A stretch of 64,000 bases of DNA from contig CAWAWJ010000001.1 in NCBI GenBank assembly GCA_963785735.1, forward strand, positions 496,001 through 560,000. Reading direction: 5' to 3'. The notes below the pieces were generated by a model. The model was not told where the DNA came from. It worked only from the letters and a program-made list of their open reading frames with translations, and searched no databases. Positions within the stretch are counted from its first letter, which is position 1. The number at the start of each line of letters is the position of its first letter. Origin of the DNA: REEB95 sp963785735. Lineage in GTDB: Bacteria; Pseudomonadota; Alphaproteobacteria; ATCC43930; CGMCC-115725. The translations under genes and the position numbers were made by a program. Positions 1 through 7,854 of the stretch are shown here, piece by piece.

Positions 1-1013
1 ACGGCGTGTTCGGCGCCATCGCCAACACCTGCAATCACGTCGGCGGGCCGCTCGGCGAGGGCAGCATCGATCCGGCCGGGTTCATAAGATGCCCGTGGCA
101 CGGGTGGAAATTCGACCGCTGCACCGGCAAGGGCGAGCCCGGTTTCGAGGAGGATTGCGTGCCGGCCTTCCCGGTGAAGGTCGAAAAGGGGCGCGTGCTA
201 ATCGACGTCGCCAATCCATCGAAGCGCATGAAGAAGCCGCACCCGCCCCATCCGCTCTCGCGCGAGCCGGTGCGCGCGCCGGGGCCGCTGCGCCTCGCCG
301 GGATTTCGACCACCGTGATGGACGCGGCCCATCCGCGCTTCTCCGGCTCCGACCATTTGCTCGGTTGCGCGCTCGCCGAAGGAAAGAGGCTCGGCGCCGA
401 GACCAAGCTCATCACGCTCAACGATCTCAAATTCCGGGCCTGCGAGGGCTATTTCTCCAAGAGCTATTACGCCTGCACCTGGCCGTGCTCGATCACGCAG
501 ATGGACCCGAAGGACCAGATGGACCAGGTCTACGAGGCGCTGGTGTTCTGGGCCGACGCCGTCATCGTCTCGACGCCGATCCGCTGGGGCTCGGCCTCAT
601 CGCTCTATTTCAAGATGGTCGAGCGGCTCAATTGCGCCCAGGTCGACATCTCCCGGAACGAGAAGCTGCTCATCCGCAACAAGGTGGCGGGTTTCATCAT
701 CGTCGGCGGCCAGGACAACATCCAGGGCGTCGCCGGTTCGATGCTGAGTTTCTTCGCCGAGCTTGGGTTCCTGTTCCCGCAATTCCCCTATATCGCCCAT
801 TCGCGCGGCTGGTCGCACGAGGACATGGAGAACAACGTGCGGATCGTACGCAACTCGAAGGAGCTGGCCGAAGGCGCGGCCGCGCTCGCCGGGCGTTGCC
901 TCGATTTCGCCGGCAAGCTCATCGCGGATGAGCCGTCATCGATGGCGGTGATGGGCGGCGGGCGCAAGGGCCATCCCGTCATGGCCGACCCCTTGGATAT
1001 GGATGAGGGCTAG
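1..1013 (+). CDS. Rieske [2Fe-2S] / flavin reductase fusion, 5' truncated by window
   Basis: The frame is open from the window edge, so the true start lies upstream; numbering here begins at the GTG at position 6. Residues 9-32 carry a Rieske cluster pattern, C9-x-H11 and C29-P-W-H32. A linker (about 65-95) leads to an NAD(P)H-dependent FMN-reductase or iron-sulfur-flavoprotein-like fold from about residue 97 to 315. Cysteines C146, C157 and C161 sit where iron-sulfur flavoproteins bind a cluster, but their spacing is not the classical one. A protein with a [2Fe-2S] electron carrier and a flavin domain in one chain could self-supply electrons; that is inference. The next gene is convergent, 6 bp away. 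Substrate unknown. It could also be annotated simply as flavodoxin family protein. Confidence 0.75.
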   Translation, partial: GVFGAIANTCNHVGGPLGEGSIDPAGFIRCPWHGWKFDRCTGKGEPGFEEDCVPAFPVKVEKGRVLIDVANPSKRMKKPHPPHPLSREPVRAPGPLRLAGISTTVMDAAHPRFSGSDHLLGCALAEGKRLGAETKLITLNDLKFRACEGYFSKSYYACTWPCSITQMDPKDQMDQVYEALVFWADAVIVSTPIRWGSASSLYFKMVERLNCAQVDISRNEKLLIRNKVAGFIIVGGQDNIQGVAGSMLSFFAELGFLFPQFPYIAHSRGWSHEDMENNVRIVRNSKELAEGAAALAGRCLDFAGKLIADEPSSMAVMGGGRKGHPVMADPLDMDEG

Positions 1014-1019
1014 GCCGGT

Positions 1020-2504
1020 TCAGCCGTTCTCGGGCAGCTTCCTGTCGGCATAGGGGAACCAGTCGCGCTTGCGCTCCTGGACGTAATCGAGATGCACGTG
1101 CTTGGGCTCGCGGAAGGCGTCGAGCCCCTCGGCGCCGAGCTCGCGCCCGATGCCGCTGTGACGCATGCCGCCGAAGGGCGCGGCGTTGTTGTCGGAGAGC
1201 GGATCGTTGATCCAGAAGCTGCCCGCCTTGATGTTTTCCATGGCGCGCATGGCGAGCTCGAGATTCTTGGTGTAGATCGTGGCGCCGAGGCCGTATTCGG
1301 AATCGTTCGCCCGCTTGATCGCCTCGCTCGAATCCTTGACGGTGAAGATCGACACCACCGGGCCGAACAATTCCTCCTTGGTGGCGATGCCGCCATGGCG
1401 CATCTTCGATATCACCGTCGGCTGGAAGAAATGGCCCTTGAGGCCGCCCGGCTGGTACCGCTTGCCGCCCAAGAGCAATTCCGCCCCTTCGGAGAGCACG
1501 GTCGCGACCTGTTTCTCGAGCTTCTCGACCGCGTCCCCCGAAATGAGCGGTCCCATATCCGTCTTCGGATCGCTTGGATCACCCACTTTCAGCGCCTTCA
1601 CATGGTCGACGACGCGCTTGGTGAAATCCTGGGCGATCGATTCGACCACGTAGATGCGTTTCGACGAGGTGCAAACCTGGCCCGCGTTCAAGAGCCGCGC
1701 CCACACCGCGCCGCGTGACGCGATATCGAGATCGGCGTCCTCGAACACGATCAGCGGGTCGATGCCGCCCAATTCGAGATTGACCTTCTTCAACTGCGAG
1801 CCGGCTTCGGCGGCGATCTGCTTGCCGACCGCGGTCGAGCCGGTGAAGGCGATCATGTCGATGTCGGGATGGGCGGTTAAAATCTTGCCGGTGTCGCCGG
1901 CGCCGGTGACGATATTGACCACGCCCGGCGGCAACCCGTCATAACATTCGCCCAGCATCAATCCGGAGAGCGGGTTCTGGTGCGGCGGCTTGCACACCAC
2001 GGTGTTTCCGGCGGCGATCGCCGGCGCCACCTTCCACGCGGTCAGCAGCAATGGGAAGTTGAAGGGGGCGATGCAGGCCACCACGCCATAGGGTTCCTTG
2101 CGGACGAAATTGACCTGGTGGTCGGCTCCAGGCGGGATGGTGAGGCCGAGCGAGGCGCGGCCCACTTCGGCGAAATAGTCGAAACATTCGGCCACCCATT
2201 GCACGCAGTCGGTTGACTCGATCAATGGCTTGCCGGTCTCGGCGGTCATCATCTTGGCGATGGGCATCTGGCGCGCGCGAATGCGGGCGGCCACGTCGTG
2301 CAAAAGCTCGGCCTTGGTGACGCCGGGCGTCCGCCACCACCCGGGTTGCGCGGCGCGCGCCGATTTCACCGCCGCGTCGATATCGGCCGCGCCGCAGGAG
2401 GGAATGCTGTCGAGCTTTTCGAGCGTCGCCGGATTGTGGACTTCGATATCCTTATTCGATTTGGCGGCCACGAACTTGCCGTTGATCAGGATGGAGCGGA
2501 GCAT
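1020..2504 (-). CDS. NAD(P)-dependent aldehyde dehydrogenase
   Basis: 494 residues, full length for the ALDH superfamily. It oxidises an aldehyde to a carboxylate with NAD(P)+. Catalytic residues are visible: Asn149 in PFNF, general-base Glu244 in LELGG, and nucleophile Cys278 in GQVCTS, plus the cofactor-loop motif FTGSTAVGK (about 220-228). A Shine-Dalgarno AAGGAG stands 7 bp before the ATG. It follows the FAD oxidase gene by 22 bp on the same strand, so the two are probably one operon: the oxidase would release an aldehyde from an amine and this enzyme would oxidise it, as in PuuB-PuuC type polyamine or amino acid breakdown. The substrate (succinate semialdehyde, gamma-aminobutyraldehyde, betaine aldehyde) cannot be told from sequence alone. 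Confidence 0.9.
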   Translation of the reverse strand: MLRSILINGKFVAAKSNKDIEVHNPATLEKLDSIPSCGAADIDAAVKSARAAQPGWWRTPGVTKAELLHDVAARIRARQMPIAKMMTAETGKPLIESTDCVQWVAECFDYFAEVGRASLGLTIPPGADHQVNFVRKEPYGVVACIAPFNFPLLLTAWKVAPAIAAGNTVVCKPPHQNPLSGLMLGECYDGLPPGVVNIVTGAGDTGKILTAHPDIDMIAFTGSTAVGKQIAAEAGSQLKKVNLELGGIDPLIVFEDADLDIASRGAVWARLLNAGQVCTSSKRIYVVESIAQDFTKRVVDHVKALKVGDPSDPKTDMGPLISGDAVEKLEKQVATVLSEGAELLLGGKRYQPGGLKGHFFQPTVISKMRHGGIATKEELFGPVVSIFTVKDSSEAIKRANDSEYGLGATIYTKNLELAMRAMENIKAGSFWINDPLSDNNAAPFGGMRHSGIGRELGAEGLDAFREPKHVHLDYVQERKRDWFPYADRKLPENG

Positions 2505-2526
2505 GGCGTTCTCCTTTTCAGGCAGT

Positions 2527-3909
2527 TTAGTGTTGCGTCAGGCGTTCGGCGAGCGTCTTGCCGCTCGGCGGCACACCGGTGCGCTCGGCCTGCTGGTCGA
2601 TTTTCCAATAGGCGTTCTGAATGTAGTGGACGGCGAGATAACGCAACGGTTCCCACTCCCAATTGGGCGAGCGGTGGTTGACGCAAGGGAGATGCGTGAT
2701 CGCGGAATTGACCCCCAGGATCAGATCGGCCAGCACGCGACCCGACAGATTGGTGGTCGCCACGCCGTTGCCGACATAGCCCCGGGCGCTCGCCACGCCC
2801 GAATCGGGGTCGAACGTCATGGTCGGCGTGAAATCGCGCGGGACGCCCAAGGGCCCGCCCCAGGCATGGGTGAACCGCACATCCTTCAAACGCGGGAACC
2901 AATCCCGGACGCCCTCCTGGAACATCCGGATGGTCGGATCGTGCCGGTCGTAAGCGTCCTCGATCCGCGAGCCGAAATGATAGGGCGCGCCGCGCCCGCC
3001 GAAGAGGATGCGCCCGTCCGCCGTCTTGGCGGTGTATTCGATGGTGAGCCGGCAGGAATCGATGCACTCCCGGTGCCGCCAGCCGATCGCGTCCCAATCG
3101 GCATTGGACAGAGGCTCGGTCAGGGTCATCAGCGAATAGACCGGGATCAATTGCCGGTGCAACGGCTTCAGGCGCGAGAGATAGGCCTCGCCGGCGAGCA
3201 CGATGGTTTTTGCGTTCACGTCGCCGGTTGCCGTGCGCAACGCCGGGCGGGAACCGGTGGAAAACCCGGTGACATCCGTCTGTTCATAGATCGTGGCGCC
3301 TTTCCGCTCGACCGCGCGCGCGAGCCCGCGCACCAGCCGGCCCGGATGAAGATTCGCCGCGTCCTTGTAATATATCGCGCCCTCGGCGTTCGATATCTTG
3401 ACCACGGCGTCGGTTGCGGCCCGGTCGAGCAGTTTGACGCGGTCGCCGAGACCGAGCGATTCGAATTCGGCGTGAGAATCTCGGACCGACGGCAATTGCT
3501 GGGGTCCGCGCGCGACCGTCAATCCCCCGCCCTTGACGAACTGGATGTCGAAGCCTTCGCGCGAAGCGGCCGCCGCCACCTCGTCGACCGAAGCCGCCAT
3601 CGCGCGATAGAGCGCCACGGCCTTCTCCCGCCCGTAGGTTTTCGCCACGGTTCCGGGGCCGAGCGGAAAATGCGCCGTGCACCAGGAACCGTTGCGCCCC
3701 GAGGCGCCGAAGCCGGCGATCTCGCGCTCGAGAATGGCGATCTTCAGGGAAGGTTGCCGCGCCAAGAGATAATAAGCGGTCCAGAGCCCGGTATAGCCCG
3801 CGCCGAGGATCGCCACGTCGACGCCGATCGAGCCCGCCAAGGCCGGCCGCGGCGTCAAATCGTCGCCGCAGGTTTCGAGCCAAAAGCTGGTGGCGGCGTA
3901 ATCCTTCAT
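2527..3909 (-). CDS. FAD-dependent amine/amino-acid oxidoreductase (DadA/PuuB-like)
   Basis: About 460 residues. An N-terminal Rossmann FAD motif (AILGAGYTGLWTAYYL) starts about 30 residues in, followed by an ERE-type adenosine-binding acidic end, typical of the DAO family (D-amino-acid dehydrogenase, gamma-glutamylputrescine oxidase). An FG-rich C-terminal FAD-contact segment (DSGVASARGYVGNGVATTNLSG) is also present. The ATG at 3909 (MKDYAATSFW) is preferred over one seven codons upstream because family members begin close to this WL motif; no strong ribosome site marks either. It is transcribed ahead of the aldehyde dehydrogenase with a 22-bp gap, which suggests oxidative deamination of an amine followed by aldehyde oxidation. 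Exact substrate unknown. Confidence 0.85.
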   Translation of the reverse strand: MKDYAATSFWLETCGDDLTPRPALAGSIGVDVAILGAGYTGLWTAYYLLARQPSLKIAILEREIAGFGASGRNGSWCTAHFPLGPGTVAKTYGREKAVALYRAMAASVDEVAAAASREGFDIQFVKGGGLTVARGPQQLPSVRDSHAEFESLGLGDRVKLLDRAATDAVVKISNAEGAIYYKDAANLHPGRLVRGLARAVERKGATIYEQTDVTGFSTGSRPALRTATGDVNAKTIVLAGEAYLSRLKPLHRQLIPVYSLMTLTEPLSNADWDAIGWRHRECIDSCRLTIEYTAKTADGRILFGGRGAPYHFGSRIEDAYDRHDPTIRMFQEGVRDWFPRLKDVRFTHAWGGPLGVPRDFTPTMTFDPDSGVASARGYVGNGVATTNLSGRVLADLILGVNSAITHLPCVNHRSPNWEWEPLRYLAVHYIQNAYWKIDQQAERTGVPPSGKTLAERLTQH

Positions 3910-4032
3910 CGCGCGGCCATTGCATCGCATCGCCGCGCGCGCGGCAAGCGCCGCGAAACGCTCTCCCGCGATTGTGAAAGGGCGTGAGCCGAGGCTTGCC
4001 CGAACGCGTACGGTTTATCGGGTGGGAGGCTT

Positions 4033-4815
4033 TTAGTTCGTCTTGTCCGGCGCCGCGGCGATTTGCACGGCGCGGCCGCGATAGGACACGGGCGGCGAAT
4101 AAAGCCACCAGCCGCGGTCGTTGAGCGCGTAATAGGGCGTGTAGTGCGCATCCTGCCGGGCCGGCTTGAGCTCGGCCGCCAGATTGTCGAGCACGAGTTC
4201 CTCGCCATCGACATTCACCACCGTGACGGCGTGGTCGAGGCCGCGCGCGATGTCCCGCACCACGACGAAACGCATCTGGTTTCCGGGCACGCCCGAATCC
4301 AACAGCGCCAGATACTTGGCAATGGCGTAATCCTGACATTGGCCGCCCTTGGCCAGAAATTCGAACGGCGTTTCCCAATAGGCCGGATTGCCCCAGTTCT
4401 TCTCCGCCGTGACATAGGTCACGCGGTTGAAGGTGTCGTTCACGAGAACCACGCGCTCCTGCAACTTCAGGCTTTTGAGCTCGGCGACGAAGCTTGTCCA
4501 CCACGGCCCCGGGCAGGTCGCCGGGTCGCTCGCGTCGCAGGAGGATTTTTGCGATTCACGTTGCGCGGCGAACCGGGCGTTGACGTTTCCCCAGCGCTGG
4601 AACGCGCTCAGATTGGGGGAAAACGCGATCTCGCGCGAGCCAAACAGGACATCGGAATTCGCGGACGACACCACGATGGGCGCGAACGGAGCCGCCAATG
4701 AAATGGAGGAATCCGCCGGGGGCGCCGGATTGGGTCCATTGACGGTGCCGCAGGCGGCAACCGCGAGGACCGCGCAAACCAGCAAGATTAAACGGGACGA
4801 GGCGGAAGACGACAC
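4033..4815 (-). CDS. Transglutaminase-like cysteine proteinase (BTLCP family), lipoprotein
   Basis: 260 residues with a GTG start. The N-terminus is a signal peptide ending in a lipobox-like AVAAC at about residue 21, so the protein is probably an outer-membrane-anchored or periplasmic lipoprotein. The bacterial transglutaminase-like cysteine proteinase family is recognised by the Cys in GGQCQDYAIAKY, the His in LDHAVTVV and the Asp in LVLDNL, which form the Cys-His-Asp triad and are all present. The best-known relative, LapG, cleaves adhesins, but no LapD-like partner or adhesin is present in the window, so a LapG role is not claimed. It is separated from the downstream FAD oxidase by about 120 bp. 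Confidence 0.85.
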   Translation of the reverse strand: MSSSASSRLILLVCAVLAVAACGTVNGPNPAPPADSSISLAAPFAPIVVSSANSDVLFGSREIAFSPNLSAFQRWGNVNARFAAQRESQKSSCDASDPATCPGPWWTSFVAELKSLKLQERVVLVNDTFNRVTYVTAEKNWGNPAYWETPFEFLAKGGQCQDYAIAKYLALLDSGVPGNQMRFVVVRDIARGLDHAVTVVNVDGEELVLDNLAAELKPARQDAHYTPYYALNDRGWWLYSPPVSYRGRAVQIAAAPDKTN

Positions 4816-4949
4816 GGTGGGTCAAGACCTCATTCGGAAGCCCCGCTACCCGCGGGCCGAGGAGCCCGCGCACGGGCTCGCCGCTCGATGCTCACTAGAC
4901 CAAGTTTTGCTTAAGGAAGGCTTACCGCCCTAACGCGCGCGGGAAGGCC

Positions 4950-5018
4950 GCACTAATTCCGGGGCGCGTGCTTACCCAATATCCGCTGCAAGATGCGGCG
5001 GTGCATCTTGAGGCGCCG
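4950..5018 (-). pseudogene. Remnant copy of the regA response-regulator 3' end
   Basis: These 69 bases match 11929-11997, the last codons and stop of the regA-type gene, with two mismatches by my reading. On the minus strand it reads RRLKMHRR-ILQRILGKHAPRN-stop, against T instead of I in the intact gene. Homology ends abruptly on both sides; upstream the frame continues without receiver or helix-turn-helix sequence. It is therefore a detached piece of the DNA-binding tail, left from a lost paralogue or a short duplication. It lies in the 323-bp gap before the DUF2177 gene, where nothing else coding was seen. Confidence 0.75.
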
Positions 5019-5138
5019 GAAGCGGCCGCCGCCCGGGCGCGGCTTGTGATCCGGGGACGCCTCGCGGACGTATCAAGGGCGTTATACGTTCAAGCCGCCG
5101 GTCTTGACGGCCGGGCCGCAACCTTCGGGGAATCCATC

Positions 5139-5537
5139 ATGCGCTACGCCATAGCCACTCTTGCCGCGCTTTTCGTGCTGGTCGCGCTCGATGTGACCTT
5201 CCTGACCGTGACCGGCGACAGTCTCTACCGCGCCCGCATTGGCGACCATCTGCTGCCCAAGCCGGTGTTGTGGGCGGCGGGCGTTTTCTATCTGCTCTAT
5301 GTCGCGGGCATCGTGTACTTCGCCGTCAGTCCGGCGCTGTGGTCGGGATCCTGGACCGACGCGGCGACGCGGGGCGCGGCGCTCGGCCTTGTCGCCTACG
5401 GCACCTATGACCTGACCAACCAGGCCCTGATGCGCGGCTGGCCGCCCCTCATCACGGTCGTCGACATGGGCTGGGGCACGCTGCTGACCGCGCTTGTCGC
5501 CACGGCAAGCTATTTCGCCGCCGCGCGATTTGGCTGA
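5139..5537 (+). CDS. DUF2177 family membrane protein
   Basis: 132 residues with four predicted membrane segments. The sequence resembles DUF2177: an N-terminal helix followed by DVTFLTV, then FYLLYVAGIVYFAVSPAL, and the conserved AYGTYDLTNQALMRGWP and VDMGWGTLLT blocks. The ATG at 5139 is chosen because the family begins immediately at its first helix; an upstream in-frame start at 4968 would add a 57-residue tail read from the antisense of the regA remnant. The 3' end overlaps the convergent hydrolase gene by 28 bp. The biochemical role of this family is not known; proximity to the sigma/ChrR lipid module may be fortuitous. Confidence 0.8.
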   Translation: MRYAIATLAALFVLVALDVTFLTVTGDSLYRARIGDHLLPKPVLWAAGVFYLLYVAGIVYFAVSPALWSGSWTDAATRGAALGLVAYGTYDLTNQALMRGWPPLITVVDMGWGTLLTALVATASYFAAARFG

Positions 5538-6394
5538 GCCGGCGCTTCGGCGTCGAGGAACCGGATCGTATCGGCCAGGGTCGGCGCCACGAAATGGAGC
5601 GGCGCCGCTAGCGCCCCGACGATCTGCAGATGGCCGATTCCGGCATAATGCTTTTCGGCCACCTTGCCGCCGGCCCCGCGAATCCGCGCGGCGAGCCGCG
5701 CCGTGTTGCCCGGATCCACCGTTGCGTCGTCATCGCCGGTCAGCAACAACAGGGGAGCCGCGTTGCCGCGCGCGTAAGCGATGGGCTGGGTGGAATGCCA
5801 CTCCGCCTTGGGTCCGAAAATCGTCTGCAGGGTGGGATCGGCGGTCGGCATGAAATCATATGGGCCCGAAAGCCCCACCGTGCCCTTGATCGTCCCGTCC
5901 GCATCGAGCCCGGCTTGATGGAGCCAATGACGGTCGAGCGTCAGCATGACGGCGATATAAGCGCCAGCCGAATGCCCCATCAGGTAAATTCGTCCGGGAT
6001 CGCCGCCATAGTCGCGCGCGTGGGTTTTCGTCCAGGCCACGGAGCGGGCGGCATCGGCGAGAAAGTCCGGATAGCGCGCCTCGGGATAGACCCGGTAATC
6101 CGGGATGACGACCAGGAAGCCGCGCGCCGCCAGCGCCTGGCCGACGAAGCGGTAAATCGATTTGTCGCCGCTTTCCCAATTGCCGCCATAGAAGAACACC
6201 ACCACCGGCCGCAAGCCGCCCGGTCCGTCGGGCAGATAGAGGTCGAGGCTATGCCGGGCGCCGTCTTCGTAGGGCTGGCCGATGACCGCGCGGTAACCGG
6301 AATGAGGCGTGAGCGTGTCAACCATCTCCGCCGCCGTGCAGCCGCCGGCGAGGAACAGGGGCAACAGCGCCACCATCCTCCGGACGAAGCCCAT
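5510..6394 (-). CDS. Alpha/beta hydrolase (esterase-lipase type), lipoprotein
   Basis: 294 residues. A signal peptide with lipobox LAGGC (Cys19) predicts a lipid-anchored periplasmic enzyme. The hydrolase fold shows an oxyanion motif FYGGNW (68-73), nucleophile Ser142 in GHSAG, a likely acid in GDDDATVDP and His in GIGHLQ near the C-terminus, so it looks catalytically intact. It belongs to the BD-FAE/kynurenine-formamidase-like branch; substrate unknown. Its ATG lies 7 bp after the chrR stop, so it is probably the third gene of an rpoE-chrR-hydrolase operon. That would place an envelope esterase under the same stress sigma factor (inference). Confidence 0.8.
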   Translation of the reverse strand: MGFVRRMVALLPLFLAGGCTAAEMVDTLTPHSGYRAVIGQPYEDGARHSLDLYLPDGPGGLRPVVVFFYGGNWESGDKSIYRFVGQALAARGFLVVIPDYRVYPEARYPDFLADAARSVAWTKTHARDYGGDPGRIYLMGHSAGAYIAVMLTLDRHWLHQAGLDADGTIKGTVGLSGPYDFMPTADPTLQTIFGPKAEWHSTQPIAYARGNAAPLLLLTGDDDATVDPGNTARLAARIRGAGGKVAEKHYAGIGHLQIVGALAAPLHFVAPTLADTIRFLDAEAPAQPNRAAAK

Positions 6395-6401
6395 GCGCGG
6401 C

Positions 6402-7061
6402 CTAGAGCCGGATGAAGGGCTGCAGCAATTTACCGAGCAGCCCGGTGAAGCGCGTTTTTCCGGATGCCGCGACCAAGCAGATGCAATCCCCGCCGGGGTC
6501 GGCGACCGGACGGTGATAAAAATTGCCGTCGAGTTCGACGAAATCTCCGGCGATAAAATGGCCGAGCTCGTCGGAATAGCCGCCGCCCAGGATCATGGTC
6601 AGCTCCATGCCGCGATGGCCGTGATGGGCCACGGACTTGCCCGGCTTGATGCGCAGGAGATAGGCGCTGGCGCCGCCGCGGCCGCGCGGCAACACCGCGG
6701 CGCGGCTGATGCCGGGCGCCAGGAAGCGCCAGGCTGTCCCGCTCAGGGACGGCCCGAGATATTGGCGCAGCGGCGCGGGCAGGCTCCGGCCGCGATCCGC
6801 GGCCGGGCGGGGGGGCGTGGCCGGTTTGCGCTCGACCGTTCCCAGGTTCCGCAGCAGCTTGTCGAGCGCGTCTTCCTTCATCGCCGCGGGCGGCAGATCG
6901 TCGAGAAGCGCGCCGCCAACCGCCTCGACCGCGCCGGCCTTGCGGCGGCAATCGGGACACAACGCCAGATGGGTCGCCACGACCAGCCCCAGCGCTTCGT
7001 CGAGGCTGCCGGAGCCATAGGCGACCAGGGCCGCGTCGCTCGGATGATGGGTGATGGTCAT
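6402..7061 (-). CDS. chrR: ChrR-type zinc anti-sigma factor
   Basis: 219 residues matching Rhodobacter ChrR in architecture and metal ligands. The N-terminal anti-sigma domain has His5/His6, His31, Cys35 and Cys38 (HLALCPDC). The C-terminal cupin domain has His147-x-His149, Glu153 and His183, with the same spacing as the known cupin zinc site. In Rhodobacter the N-terminal domain holds sigma-E and the cupin domain is needed for release on singlet oxygen. Its ATG overlaps the stop of the sigma gene by 4 bp, giving translational coupling and stoichiometric production. A lipoprotein hydrolase follows 7 bp later. Confidence 0.93.
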   Translation of the reverse strand: MTITHHPSDAALVAYGSGSLDEALGLVVATHLALCPDCRRKAGAVEAVGGALLDDLPPAAMKEDALDKLLRNLGTVERKPATPPRPAADRGRSLPAPLRQYLGPSLSGTAWRFLAPGISRAAVLPRGRGGASAYLLRIKPGKSVAHHGHRGMELTMILGGGYSDELGHFIAGDFVELDGNFYHRPVADPGGDCICLVAASGKTRFTGLLGKLLQPFIRL

Positions 7062-7645
7062 GGCAATTCTCCGAACAAATCCTGGCCGAGCGCGCCGCGC
7101 AGGCGTTTCATCGCCAGGCGCAAACGCGACTTGACGGTGCCGAGCGGAATGCCGAGTTCGCTTTCGATCGCGCTATGCGGCTTGTCTTGGAAGAAGGAGA
7201 GCCGGACGATTTCGGCCTGTTCGGGAGGAAGATCGGCGAGAGCTTCACGCAACCGCCGCCCGCGCGCGGCAATGTCCAGAATCGTTTCGGCGCTGTCGGA
7301 TGGGTCCGGCAGCTGGGCGAGATCGTCATCATCCGCTACGGGAAAGCGTTCGCGCCGCAAGGCATCGATGCGCAGATTGCGGGCGATGGTGAAGACCCAG
7401 GTCGAGGCCTCGGCCTTGGCCGGATCGAACTGCGCCGCCTTGCGCCAGACCGTCAGCAGGGTCTCCTGCGCCAAATCTTCGGCCACGGCGGGATTGGCGC
7501 CGAGTCGCGTGAGATAGGTCTTTATGCGCGGCGCGAAATGGATAAATAACGCGGCAAATGCGCTCCGGTCGGCGCCGCGGGCGATCGCGACAATATGGCC
7601 GGAAAGAGCCGATCTGCCGCCTACCGGGCGCGCGGCCGGCAGCAC
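7058..7645 (-). CDS. rpoE: ECF sigma factor, ChrR-controlled (RpoE/ECF11 type)
   Basis: 195 residues from the GTG at 7645, which has GGAG 7 bp upstream. Sigma-70 region 2 (LAQETLLTVWRKA, FTIARNLRIDALRRE) and region 4 (LPPEQAEIVRLSFFQ, GIPLGTVKSRLRLAMKRL) are complete. The upstream ATGs are less likely: the ATG at 7747 overlaps the predicted -35 element, and the one at 7711 falls at the predicted transcription start, so it could serve only as a leaderless start. The frame overlaps chrR by 4 bp. In the described family the sigma factor transcribes itself and membrane-protection genes after singlet oxygen exposure; the promoter pair here fits that. Confidence 0.9.
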   Translation of the reverse strand: MLPAARPVGGRSALSGHIVAIARGADRSAFAALFIHFAPRIKTYLTRLGANPAVAEDLAQETLLTVWRKAAQFDPAKAEASTWVFTIARNLRIDALRRERFPVADDDDLAQLPDPSDSAETILDIAARGRRLREALADLPPEQAEIVRLSFFQDKPHSAIESELGIPLGTVKSRLRLAMKRLRGALGQDLFGELP

Positions 7646-7716
7646 GGTCCAACTCCGTTGACGGGAACAGAAGCCAAGCATCCCGTTTGGGCGTAGGCTG
7701 AGCGCATACATGCCCT

Positions 7717-7746
7717 CCTTTACGGGGGAACAGGGGCGCCGGATCA
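7717..7746 (-). promoter_or_regulatory. Predicted ECF11-type promoter of rpoE-chrR
   Basis: On the minus strand TGATCC (7746-7741) is followed by exactly 18 bases and TAAAGG (7722-7717). This is the layout of Rhodobacter sigma-E promoters (TGATCC, 18-bp spacer, TA-rich -10) as I recall them. The expected transcript start is near 7710. The AAGGAGGG that looks like a ribosome site overlaps the -10 and would not be in the mRNA. Confidence 0.65.
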
Positions 7747-7774
7747 CTCATTGACGCCCGTGAACTTGGCCTGG

Positions 7775-7804
7775 TGATCCGGCCGTAACTTCGCCGCGTA
7801 TACA
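7775..7804 (+). promoter_or_regulatory. Predicted ECF11-type promoter of the FAD/DUF1365/DUF1295/methyltransferase operon
   Basis: TGATCC at 7775-7780, an 18-base spacer and TATACA at 7799-7804, reading towards the lipid-modification genes. The -35 hexamer and spacer length are identical to the divergent rpoE promoter, which makes chance unlikely and ties the two transcription units to one sigma factor. The expected start is near 7811. Confidence 0.65.
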
Positions 7805-7854
7805 TAAGTCAAATGCGCCGTCCGGGCCAGATCCGGCGACAACGGGGCAATTCG

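Noticed and set aside
2230..3987. 585-codon open frame on the plus strand
   Set aside because: Antisense to the FAD oxidase and part of the aldehyde dehydrogenase; low-complexity shadow sequence.
7714..7747. ATG at 7747 and the AAGGAGGG as ribosome site of the sigma gene
   Set aside because: They overlap the predicted -35 and -10 elements of the promoter, so they would not be in the transcript.
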